From positions 124,001 to 188,000 of the forward strand of contig CAVOXY010000021.1 of assembly GCA_963700515.1 (NCBI GenBank): a stretch of 64,000 nt of DNA, read 5' to 3'. Position 1 is the stretch's first letter; every line of letters begins with the position of its first letter. The notes under the pieces were generated by a model. The model had not been told where the DNA came from. It did not search any database and was given only the letters and a program-made list of their open reading frames with translations. Made by a program: the position numbers and the translations under genes. Of the stretch, positions 1 through 8,672 are shown piece after piece. The DNA comes from JAJRVM01 sp963700515 (lineage in GTDB: Bacteria; Planctomycetota; Planctomycetia; Pirellulales; Pirellulaceae).

Positions 1-755
1 CCGAGGCCGCAGAATGCTATCGGCGTACGCTCGAAGGTGACCCCAACCATGTGAATGCCCATGTCAACTTGGCGGGGATCCTGGTCGTACAACAACGACT
101 CGACGAGGCCATCTTGCATTATCGCTCGGCAGTGAAAATGGATCCGCGTGCCACCGACGTTCATCTGAAACTGGGGTGGGCGTTGGCCATGGCTGGTCGT
201 CTCGAGCAGGCGAACGATTGTTTTGAGGAAGCCCTCCGCTGGCAGCCTGACTTGGCTCGCGCTCACCTGGGTATCGGCAACGTCTTGCTTTCTTCGGGAC
301 GTCCGGAGCAGGCTGCTGAGGCCTATGAGCGGGCCATCACGTGTGACCCCCGTCTGGTTGAAGCCCATGTGAGCTTGGGGTTCTTGATGCAGAATTCGGA
401 CCGCTGGAATCTTGCGTTGCAGCATTTCCGGACCGCTGTGAAACTGGCGCCCAACGACCCGGTATCGCTCAGTGGAGCGGCTTGGGTCATGGCGACTGGC
501 ACAGACGTGACACCACGGGACCCGGCGCAGGCGATCGCCTGGGCGGAACAGGCCTGGCGCGTGACCGGCCATCAAGACCCACAAGTCGCTGACGTACTGG
601 CCGCTGCCTATGCCGCAGCGGGAGAGTTCGAGCGGGCGACGGCAATGGCCGAACAGGCGCTGCAGCTGGCCACGACGCGGAAGATGGACGAGTTCGCGGA
701 CCAGGTTCGACAGCGTCTGGCACTGTATCAACAAGGAAAATCGTTCGTTCAGTGA
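1..755 (+). CDS. TPR-repeat protein, 5' end cut by window edge
   Basis: The reading frame is open from the first complete codon at position 3. The residues before the GTG at 51 already form a TPR helix (AAECYRRTLEGDPNHVNAHV), so the GTG is internal and the gene starts outside the window. About 250 residues are visible, with at least five tetratricopeptide units of about 34 residues showing the usual A-x-x-LG / A-x-x-Y-x-x-A-x-x-x-DP pattern. The last unit (DVLAAAYAAAGEFERATAMAEQAL) matches the C-terminal TPRs common in planctomycete membrane glycosyltransferase-TPR or sulfatase-TPR proteins. TPRs mediate protein-protein contacts; which catalytic domain, if any, lies upstream cannot be seen. 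The stop is at 753-755. The next gene on the same strand starts 109 bases later. Confidence 0.85.
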   Translation, partial: EAAECYRRTLEGDPNHVNAHVNLAGILVVQQRLDEAILHYRSAVKMDPRATDVHLKLGWALAMAGRLEQANDCFEEALRWQPDLARAHLGIGNVLLSSGRPEQAAEAYERAITCDPRLVEAHVSLGFLMQNSDRWNLALQHFRTAVKLAPNDPVSLSGAAWVMATGTDVTPRDPAQAIAWAEQAWRVTGHQDPQVADVLAAAYAAAGEFERATAMAEQALQLATTRKMDEFADQVRQRLALYQQGKSFVQ

Positions 756-864
756 GACCAGAAGAGGGGAGAGATTCGGCGGGAAAGAGACTCGGTGATG
801 AGCGTTGATCCCGTTGATTGGATGCTTGGTGGCCCACCAACCTTTTTGCAGACATGGTACAAGT

Positions 865-3049
865 ATGAAACGTCGTCAACCACAGGGCGGAGCGGACCGT
901 TGTGTGCCGGGTCTGTCTCGCCGGCAATTCGTTGAGCTCTCCTCCATGGGAGTTTTTCTCAGTGTTGGTCCTCTCGAATGGCTCAGCGGAACGGAGACGG
1001 CTGATTCGTTCGAGCTGGAGCCCGACAAGGAGATCGTCCCGGCACCCCAAGATCCTGTGCGGTGGCCGGAGTATCGCCAGCAGCTTGTGGCATGGCGGGA
1101 TCTGAAACGCCACGAGTTGGCATACGATGATGCACTCTACCACCTGCCGCAGTTCGCCTGGACCGCCCGTGACTTCAGCTGCTGCTTTCTGATGATGTGC
1201 GACGAGCAGTTCTACGATCCCGCCTCGGGACAATATAGTGTGCACGCGTTTCTCGAGCACGGTCGGGAGCGATTCGGCGGATACGACAGCGTGGTACTCT
1301 GGCAGGCCTATCCCCGCATCGGGTTGGACAATCGCAATCAATTCGATTTCTACCGCGACATGCCTGGCGGGATGCAGGGACTGCGGAGTGTAGTGGACCA
1401 GTTGCATCAAGCGGGTGTGAAAGCGTTCATTGACTACAACCCGTGGGACACGGGCACGCGGCGGGAAGGTCGCGAAGATGTGGATGTACTGTGCGACATG
1501 GTGCGCGAATTAGACGCGGACGGGATCTTTCTGGACACGATGGCACAAGGGGCATCGGACGCTCGAGCAAAACTCGATGCGGCTCGACCCGGCGTGGCAC
1601 TGGAAAGCGAGTTGGCGCTGGCTGTCAGTAGTGTACATGATCATCACCTCTCCTGGGCTCAATGGTTTCGGGACAGCGAAGTACCGGGCGTTCTGCGAAA
1701 CAAATGGTTTGAACGCCGGCATATGCAGCATCAGATCCACCGCTGGAACATCGATCATACGGGAGAACTGCAGAGTGCCTGGATGAACGGCAGTGGCATG
1801 ATGGTCTGGGAGAATGTCTTTGGATCCTGGGTCGGCTGGAGTCAGCGCGATCAGTCGATACTGAGAACCATGTTGGCGATTCAGCGGCGATTTGCGCAAC
1901 TCTGGATTACGCAACAGTGGACGCCGCTGGTCCCAACATTACAGTCGGATGTGTATGCCAATTTGTGGGAGGCGGATGGCGTGCGTCTGTGGACACTCGT
2001 CAATCGTTCGATGCGTACCATCGAAGGTCCCTTGTTCACTGCGCAGCGATCTGACAATGAGAGATGTTATGACCTGGTCGCCGGTGGCGAGTTGGTGGCG
2101 GACAATACGATACGCGGTTCCATGGCGCCACGCGGTATCGGTTGTTTCCTGGTGGCCGAGCCGGGCAAATTGGACCCGGATTTCGCCAAATTCCTGCGCG
2201 GTCAAAAGCAGCTGGCAACTCGCAGCAGTCTGGACTCATCTTTCCCGGCAATCGACACGCAACTCAAAAACGTCGAACCGACCCAGTTGTGCAGAGCGTG
2301 CCGTCGGGGATGGTCAAGATCCCGGGTGCTACGGTCGAACTGACCAGCGAGATGCGAGGCGCGAGTGCGGCTACTATGACTCAGCGCCGGCGGACGGCCA
2401 TCATCCTCCGTTCAGCTACGAGTTTCGTGTGCAGCCCTTTTCCCGGCAAGTATCGCTGCGGGATTACGCCATGGATCTGACGCCGGTCACCAACGCGCAG
2501 TTTGCGCAGTTCCTGCAGGCGACCCATTACGAACCGCGACACAAACAGCACTTCCTCGACAACTGGCAGGACGGTACTCCGTCGCTTGACAAGCTCGAGC
2601 ATCCCGTGGTGTACGTCGATCTGGATGACGCACGGGCCTACGCCCAGTGGGCTGGCAAACGACTACCAACTGAAGAAGAATGGCAGTATGCGGCTCAAGG
2701 TCCCGCGGGCCTGCGCTACCCGTGGGGTAACGAGATGGCGCAGGGGCTTTGCAACGGTGGAGAGACCGGAGACACGACGCCAGTCACCGCGTTTCCCGCC
2801 GGGCGATCGCCATTGGGGATCTGGGATCTTTGCGGCAACGTCTGGGAATGGACGGAGAGCCAACGCAGTGACGGACACACTCGGTTCTGTATCCTCAAAG
2901 GTGGTTCCTACTACGCGGCCCAAGGATCGAACTGGTACATGGATGGCGGACCGCGCGGTAACTCGTTTGCCGCAAAATTCCTGATGATGTGGCCTGGCTT
3001 GGATCGCTGTGCCACGATCGGCTTCCGCTGCGTAACGGACCTGGCCTGA
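865..3049 (+). CDS. Tat-exported glycosidase-like TIM barrel fused to FGE-sulfatase (SUMF1) domain; two apparent frameshifts
   Basis: The ATG at 865 is chosen because it is followed by a Tat-type leader (SRRQFVELSSMG, about residues 19-30). Residues about 60-430 look like a TIM-barrel glycosidase relative, with strand ends such as KAFIDYNPWD and DGIFLDTM and a beta-rich tail. The C-terminal 230 residues are a clear FGE-sulfatase/SUMF1-type domain: MDLTPVTNAQFAQFL, GKRLPTEEEWQYAA, YPWGNE, GNVWEWTES and GFRCV. That fold includes formylglycine-generating enzymes but also many non-catalytic or C-type-lectin-like binding modules. The coding frame changes twice by one missing base, near 2283-2290 and near 2355-2362; the middle frame reads SGMVKIPGATVELTSEMR, typical of the segment just before such domains. 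With both bases restored the product is 728 residues. Function is inferred as an extracytoplasmic carbohydrate-active or sulfated-glycan protein. The frameshifts may be sequencing errors. Confidence 0.75.
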
Positions 3050-3061
3050 CGGCGATATCGA

Positions 3062-3841
3062 TCACGGACCCACGGACCGCTGCAGTCGCACGGTGTTTCC
3101 GGCTGAGAGTGTCATTTCTACCGCTCCGTTGGTCGGATCGAGGGCAAGTGCGTCTTGATCAGCCACCAGGGACCAATTCTGGCGCTGGCCGTCAGTTTGT
3201 GTTACGGTGAGTATCACTAGATCTCGAGTTTCGCTCGTGCGGAGAGTTCGCGCGCGCATGCGCCAGTCGGCACCGCCGTAGCCCAGTCCGCTGACCTCGT
3301 AACCTTCCAGCGAAGACGGTACTTGCGGCGTCATGCGCAACCCGCCGGCTGTTGGTTCGAGACCCAGCAATGCGATGGGCAAAGCGGTGGCGACGGCACC
3401 ATTGAGTTTCCGAAACAGCTCGCGGCATGGTTCCGAATCGAGTGAATCCGCCGCGCGATAGAGTCGATGCGAGTCGCAGTCGTAGAAACCGTCCGAGTGA
3501 AACGGCAGTGACCATTCCAGTTGAACCGGCGCGTTGGGGTCGGCGTTGATATGCACTTCCGCACCTTGCATGTCAAACAGCAGTTGCCCACGGTCAGTTC
3601 GCATTCCCTCGGCTGAAAGCAGGTTCGGACCGTAAGATCCGTGCCCTTGCGGATCGCACCGTAGCGTGGTGATCGCGCCGGAAGTCGCCTCGACGAGGAA
3701 GAAGTTGCTCTTCGAGACGCGAATGGAATCGGACGGGGACGATACCGTCTTTTGGCTAATCGGGTCCTCGTTTGGCTCGCCCGCCTTCAGGAAGGTATGT
3801 CCTGCGTGGGTAGCCAACAGAAATACCAGAGCGCATTTCAC
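3062..3841 (-). CDS. secreted protein resembling the C-terminal beta domain of (alpha/alpha)6-barrel glycosidases
   Basis: The 259-residue product begins with a hydrophobic segment (MKCALVFLLATHAGHTF) that could be a signal peptide. The segment LLGLEPTAGGLRMTPQVP followed by a Gly/Trp-rich stretch (GYGGADWRMRARTL) resembles the C-terminal beta-sandwich found after the barrel in GH65/GH94/GH78-like enzymes. No barrel or catalytic acid is present, so the gene may be a shortened relative of a larger hydrolase. It converges with the FGE-fusion gene, with only 12 bases between the stops. The family assignment is by motif impression only, and it could be an unrelated secreted beta-protein. Confidence 0.5.
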   Translation of the reverse strand: MKCALVFLLATHAGHTFLKAGEPNEDPISQKTVSSPSDSIRVSKSNFFLVEATSGAITTLRCDPQGHGSYGPNLLSAEGMRTDRGQLLFDMQGAEVHINADPNAPVQLEWSLPFHSDGFYDCDSHRLYRAADSLDSEPCRELFRKLNGAVATALPIALLGLEPTAGGLRMTPQVPSSLEGYEVSGLGYGGADWRMRARTLRTSETRDLVILTVTQTDGQRQNWSLVADQDALALDPTNGAVEMTLSAGNTVRLQRSVGP

Positions 3842-4127
3842 GACTGTGACTCGTGAGGATGAAGTGCCCGCTGAGCCACGTTGTGACGAGATGCGGGCTC
3901 GGAGGGGGCCTGCGCCCTTCCGGCTTTGAAACGGCTTCTCGGAAAACCATTGAGGTGCTCATGATCTGGCGATTCCATGCGGGATGCGGTTCTGTAACCA
4001 GCTTGGGTGACGAGGCCATTGGATCATATATTGGTGTAGGAATGGTGCGCGTGTGTTTTTCCGCCAAGGCAGCCGCTGATGGCAGATCTGTCATGAACCA
4101 TGTCCCGCGGCCCGGTGCAGGCCACAT

Positions 4128-4176
4128 CCTGGTGTGCCGGCACCATAGTCATTATGGCGATCTTGGCACACCCTAC
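4128..4176. repeat. dispersed inverted-repeat element (copy 1)
   Basis: Arms ggtgtgcc (4130-4137) and ggcacacc (4165-4172) are exact reverse complements about 27 bases apart. In reverse orientation the outer sequence (cgtagggtgtgccaag ... gccggcacaccag) matches the element at 21718-21794, whose centre differs in length. It lies in the gene-free stretch 3842-4765, where the remaining sequence (3842-4127, 4177-4340, 4383-4505) shows no supportable gene. Confidence 0.6.
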
Positions 4177-4340
4177 GAAGGCCCCACGAAGACCCTGCGG
4201 ATGGGGAAGGTGCCACATGGTGGATGACTTAGTGCTGTGAATCTGTCAAGATAATAAGGCGTCGATTAGTCTACTTATGGGGCAAAACGTGAGCATTGTG
4301 AGTCAAGTTTTAGCTACCAACGGGAGCGGGCTAACAAAGT

Positions 4341-4382
4341 CCGAGCGGTAGCTCGTTTTGGTTCGAGGCCCTGCCTCGTTAG
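4341..4382. repeat. dispersed repeat shared with the leader of the ECF sigma gene
   Basis: The sequence ccgagcggtagctcg followed by ggttcgaggccctgcctcg occurs here and, in reverse complement, at 52533-52575 with only a small difference in the middle (tttt versus tcgt). It contains the short palindrome gaggccctgcctc. The ccgagcggtag half also forms the arms of the hairpin at 23664-23697. Confidence 0.6.
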
Positions 4383-4505
4383 GTGTCGTCTGTGCAGTGA
4401 CCCATCGATAGAGACAAGTGTTTGTGGACGTGTGTACAACGTGACCGATTCCCTGCGCACCACGTAGAGTCGGGTATATCCGTAATAGTGTCTTCAAGTT
4501 GTTTC

Positions 4506-4565
4506 GTAGCTGAACTCGCCGTAGCTGAACTCGCCGTAGCTGAACTCGCCGTAGCTGAACTCGCC
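4506..4565. repeat. 15-bp tandem repeat, 4 exact copies
   Basis: The unit gtagctgaactcgcc is repeated four times. The last copy runs into agagttcag, so that ctgaactc-gcca-gagttcag forms an 8-bp hairpin of the same design as the tagctga hairpin family seen at 30954-31461 and 54583-55002. The repeat lies 200 bases upstream of the isomerase-like gene. Confidence 0.8.
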
Positions 4566-4604
4566 AGAGTTCAGCCGCAGCGAGCTGGTGGCCACCACTG
4601 GGCT

Positions 4605-4722
4605 GAAGCCTTGGCGGCTTCAGCTACGGCGAACAGAACCAGCTGCGTCGGAAGCCTTGGCGGCTTCAGCTACGGCGAACAGAACCAGCTGCGTCGGAAG
4701 CCTTGGCGGCTTCAGCTACGGA
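4605..4722. repeat. 46-bp tandem repeat with hairpin, about 2.6 copies
   Basis: The unit starts at 4605, 4651 and 4697 (period 46). Each unit contains gctgaagcc or gaagcc, a short ttggc loop and ggcttcagc, giving a strong hairpin, followed by a spacer cggcgaacagaaccagctg. The array ends 43 bases before the ATG of the next gene and so would lie in its leader. Confidence 0.8.
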
Positions 4723-4765
4723 CGACTTTGAGTCTTTGGTGACCCACTATGTAAGGGGAGCTTCG

Positions 4766-6358
4766 ATGTCTCAATTCCAATGCCATGAAGCATGTTGCTG
4801 TTGCTCCATGAGTCGACGTAATTTTCTCCGTGGTTGCGGCACTGCTGCGACGCTGGCCACGGCCGGGGCGATTTACCCGCTACGCAGTTCAAGAGCGGAG
4901 GAGGAAAGCCCAGACAAGGTGCGTGTGGCGGCGGTGTTCCTCTCGAACATCAATATTCACGAAATCTGGCCGTATCCTGGCTTTGACACGGAAAGTCGCC
5001 AGCACCAGGTGCTCTCTGCGTTGAAAGAAGGATGTCCGAACGTGGATTTTGTACCGGTCTCGGTGAAGCAGCCGAGTGATGTACAGCAAGCCATGGCGCT
5101 CAAGGACCAGGTTGACGGTTTTCTTATCTACGAGATGACATTGGATTGGAGTCAAGTATCGGCACTGGTCACGATTGCTCAGGCGGGCAAGCCGACCTTG
5201 GTGGTCGACGAATTTCTGGGTGGATCAGGTGCGTTCCTGGTGGGACTGAGTGATCTGCGCACCCGGGGCGTTCCAGTAGCGGCGGTCAGTAGCACACGAC
5301 TTGGAGATATGGTGACGGTCGCCCGCCAGTTCGCCACGCTCCGTCAGAACGGTGTGACGCGCGAGTCGTTTGTGGATCAGTGCCAGAAGGTCTATCGAGC
5401 CACGTTTCCGGCCACCCGAGAGGTCAGCGGTTGCGACGATGCGGTTTCCCTGACACCGATCAGTGAGTGCGTGAAGAGGCTCCGCGACGCACGCTTTCTG
5501 ATTGTCGGTGCTGGCCAAGCCGGGCAGGAGCAGGATTTCCTCGGCACAAAGGGACGCTATATCGACTTTGACGAATTGGGGGAGTTCTACAAGCTGGTCG
5601 ATGCCGATCAGGCCGTGGCGTGTGCCGATCAATGGAAAGAGCAGGCCCAATCGCTGCCGGGAGCTGACTATGTGCAGCCAGCACAGCCCACTGAGGAAGC
5701 GATCCGTAATGCGGCTGCGGTCTATCTTGCCATGAAACAACTGCTCAAGAAATACGATACAGATTCGGTGACGATGAACTGCCTGGGCGGCTTCGCCGCC
5801 GGCAAGCTTCCCGCTTACCCGTGTCTGGGCTTCATGCAATTGCTCAACGACGGCGGGCAAGGCGTCTGCGAAGCAATGCCTGACGACACGATCAGTATGC
5901 TGATGGCTCGCGTGCTGACAGGTCGGCCAGGATTTGTCTCGGACCCGGCGCTCGACACGTCGAAGAATCAGATTGTCTACGCCCATTGCGTTGGAACAAC
6001 GAAAGTGCTCGGTCCAGAAGGAGCTTCCAACGACTATTACATTCGTACACTCCACAATCGCGACCCACGCGGAGCGTGTGCGGAGTCGTTAATGCCGGCC
6101 GACTACATGACGACGAGTTTTCGCACCAACTTCGCACAGCGAAAAATGGTGATTCATCAAGCGAAGTCCCTGGGCCCGCTGGCCACCGAACGCGGTTGCC
6201 GAACCAAGCTGCTGGCAGAGGTGCGTGGGGACATCACCAAGTTGTTCGACCGGTGGAGCCAGTTCGGCTGGCATCGTGTGACCGTCTATGGCGACGTCCA
6301 GGAACCGCTCACTGAACTCGGCAAATCGCTGGGATTGGAAGTGATTGAGGAAGCGTAA
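4766..6358 (+). CDS. Tat-exported L-fucose/arabinose isomerase-like protein
   Basis: The start at 4766 has a good ribosome binding site (aggggag, 5-6 bases upstream). An alternative start at 4808 gives the more usual Tat beginning MSRRNFLRGCG. Residues about 15-40 are a twin-arginine leader (SRRNFLRG ... ATAGAIYP). The mature part has the two-domain architecture of fucose/arabinose isomerase-like proteins: an N-terminal Rossmann-like part (VRVAAVFLSNINIHE, DGFLIYEMTLDW), a central part with VTMNCLGGF and GVCEAMPDD, and a C-terminal beta domain (NQIVYAHCVGTTK). In the family these Glu and His residues bind the divalent metal, but I cannot confirm all ligands. Export of an isomerase-like fold is unusual, so the protein may bind or modify a sugar or glycoside outside the cytoplasm rather than act in central metabolism. 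An array of hairpin repeats precedes it. Confidence 0.7.
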   Translation: MSQFQCHEACCCCSMSRRNFLRGCGTAATLATAGAIYPLRSSRAEEESPDKVRVAAVFLSNINIHEIWPYPGFDTESRQHQVLSALKEGCPNVDFVPVSVKQPSDVQQAMALKDQVDGFLIYEMTLDWSQVSALVTIAQAGKPTLVVDEFLGGSGAFLVGLSDLRTRGVPVAAVSSTRLGDMVTVARQFATLRQNGVTRESFVDQCQKVYRATFPATREVSGCDDAVSLTPISECVKRLRDARFLIVGAGQAGQEQDFLGTKGRYIDFDELGEFYKLVDADQAVACADQWKEQAQSLPGADYVQPAQPTEEAIRNAAAVYLAMKQLLKKYDTDSVTMNCLGGFAAGKLPAYPCLGFMQLLNDGGQGVCEAMPDDTISMLMARVLTGRPGFVSDPALDTSKNQIVYAHCVGTTKVLGPEGASNDYYIRTLHNRDPRGACAESLMPADYMTTSFRTNFAQRKMVIHQAKSLGPLATERGCRTKLLAEVRGDITKLFDRWSQFGWHRVTVYGDVQEPLTELGKSLGLEVIEEA

Positions 6359-6692
6359 AGTTGTCATTGGTCATTGGTCATTGGTCATTGGTTACTTGTT
6401 ATTTGTCAGTCGGCATGCTTCATTCCGTGTTGCACGTTCCGTATTCTCATTTCCTTGTTTGAGGCGTATGAGATCGAATAAACCGTAGGCGGCTTGGCAT
6501 TGGGTCTCACCGGGTTGACTTCAGTGGTCGCGGTCTGTTTGTCGAGAATCAATACAGCGAACTACTTGTCTGAAAACCGCGGTGGTTAGATGTCTGGGTT
6601 TGGTGCTGCGAGAACTGTCGACGAAACGAGCTACCAGGGAAGTACTGGCCGAGACTGCGCCGTCTGATGGGCGAGTTTGGGGGAGAAAAGTA
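6359..6692. other. gene-free stretch with a short direct repeat
   Basis: Just after the stop, attggtc is repeated in gtcattggtcattggtcattggtcattgg (about 6363-6391). I see no further gene, hairpin with a T-tract or recognisable RNA. The last bases carry the ribosome binding site (gggagaaaag) of the next gene. Confidence 0.5.
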
Positions 6693-8445
6693 ATGACTCT
6701 GTTGGACACGAACCATGCCAACAGGTTGGTCGAGCGATTGGGTTGGGTGCTGCTGCACCCGCTATGGCAAGGCGCGTTGACGCTGTGTGTCGCTTGCGCC
6801 GCACTCGCTGCAAATGGTGAAGTTGCGTTGAGTCCGCCACCGAGCGATGCTGCGGAGGGATCGACTTCTGAGCCTCAAAGCACCGGCGAGTCGAACGAGT
6901 ATCTCTGGCACTGCACGGCAGTGGATAAAGAGACTGGTAAACCGATTCCCGACGTGTGGATATCGTGGGAGTTTGTGCGGCAGCTGGCGAATGCTGAGAG
7001 AGGCGAGAGGTCGTTGTGCAAAAAGGAGTTTGTTTCGGACGAAGATGGTCGTTACGACGTGCGTGTTCCGAGGTCAATCGTGGCGGACGCTGGTCGTTGG
7101 ATTGGGATCGAGTACTGTCACTCGCGCTACCTGCCCAGGCGCGAGTTCGTTCTGGCCACTGCGGTTGCCCGAGGATCCTCAGGAGGGTCTGGATCACCGC
7201 CACATCAGACTGGAACCCGGCGTCGAAGTCACGGGTCGCGTGGTACTTCCCGATGGATCCCCCGCACCCGATATCCCAATAATGTTCGCCAGGAGCCGGG
7301 ACGGGTTTGGCGATTCCAACGGTGGATATCCGCACGGGTTTTGGACGCGCACGGACCAGCAAGGCCGGTACGAGTTCTATACGCGCAACACCTGGCCGCA
7401 ACGGGTCCATTGGTTTCCTGATCGGTATGAGAGTAACTCGCGAGCGTTGACCGAGGATTTTGGCGAACAGGAGACGATTCGGCTCAAACCGGGTCTCACG
7501 CTCTCTGGCACAGTGCTTGATCAACATGGGCAACCATTGCCTGGGATCGTGATTCAAGCCACGACGGGCACGCGCGTACCCTACCTGTTCGCGACCTCGG
7601 ACGCAAAGGGAGTCTTCCGCTTCAGTCCGCTCCCGCCCGGCCAGTACGGTCTGGCTCCGGTCCGTAGCTATCACGACAACGCCACAGGTGACTCGCTAAC
7701 GGCTGAGCTACCGATGCCGATACCGGCGATCAGAACCGTACTCGATGCGTCGACGGCATCCTCGCCGCCCGCGGCAGTGATTCAAGCTCCACCCCTGGTG
7801 CGGATTCCCGTAGAAGTAATTGATGGTGCCGGCAAGCCGCTGACTGACGAGCGTCTGTCGATCGGTGATACGAGCAACTTCATGAATGCCGTGCTGGCCA
7901 AGTCAGTGGCTGACGCGCCGGGAAGATATGAATTTCTGTTTCCGCAGGGCCAATATGTCCGTGACCTGAAAGTGCGTGTCTCCATGGGTGAAGCGGCATT
8001 CTATCAGCTCAACACCCGAATCGATCCCGTAGCCGCCGATGCCATTGTGTTGGGCAAAGCCACTGAGGATTTTCCCGCCATCCGCGCCGTGATTCGCCGG
8101 TCCGGCACGCTCCAGGTGACCACTCGCACCGAGGGTGGAAAGGAGCCGGATGGAAAAACCTACGTCCACGCTCAGTACGGACCGGAAACCGACGCTCGCA
8201 TCGCAGCGGCGGAGCGCGCCAACCAGCAGCCGCGAGCGAGCTTCATGGCCCCACGCCTGCTGCATACGCATCCGGCCGGCCAGCCGTGGAATCCCACGTT
8301 CCAACAAATTGCTCCAGGCGAACCGCTGGTCGTGACCGTCCGATCCGACAACTACGTGGCCCAGCCACAAACCGTCACACTCACCGACGGAGAAACCAAG
8401 TCGATTGAGATCGTCGTGAAGAAGATTGCTCGCTCGGATAAGTAG
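6693..8445 (+). CDS. BlaR1-like N-terminus joined to carboxypeptidase-regulatory-like repeats; M56 domain absent; one frameshift
   Basis: The ATG at 6693 follows gggagaaaag. The first 30 residues (RLVERLGWVLLHPLWQGAL) match the conserved first membrane segment of BlaR1/MecR1 (M56) proteins, but the text then moves directly to a short Ala-rich piece and an extracytoplasmic region. The HExxH zinc-protease domain and remaining helices are missing. The rest contains two or three carboxypeptidase-regulatory-like or SdrD-B-like beta domains (VTGRVVLPDGSPAPDIPI; LSGTVLDQHGQPLPGIVIQATT) and a C-terminal beta domain ending TVTLTDGETKSIEIVVKK. One extra base near 7160-7168 breaks the frame; without it the product is 583 residues. 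Known M56 proteins of this phylum often carry such domains after the protease, so this is read as an internally deleted or minimal derivative. Its present role is unknown. Confidence 0.6.
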
Positions 8446-8672
8446 TGTAGTTGTGACAAAATTGCGGTCTCATTTTCTAATGAAGTGAAGTGCCATGCCG
8501 TTGGCATGAAGAGAGTGCGTGTGACTCACACCGATGCCAGGCAGGATTTCACGTTGCTGCGGTGATTTCCCATTTCGCTCCTTCGAATCTTGGACATTCG
8601 CAATTGTTTCGACTTGGTGCTTCGGATGTCGTTGGCCCACGTCGCAACGTGACCCCAATTGTGAAACTCCAT

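Noticed and set aside
487..1410. 307-codon minus-strand open frame
   Set aside because: Shadow of the TPR and FGE-fusion genes; Arg/Pro-rich with no domain or ribosome binding site.
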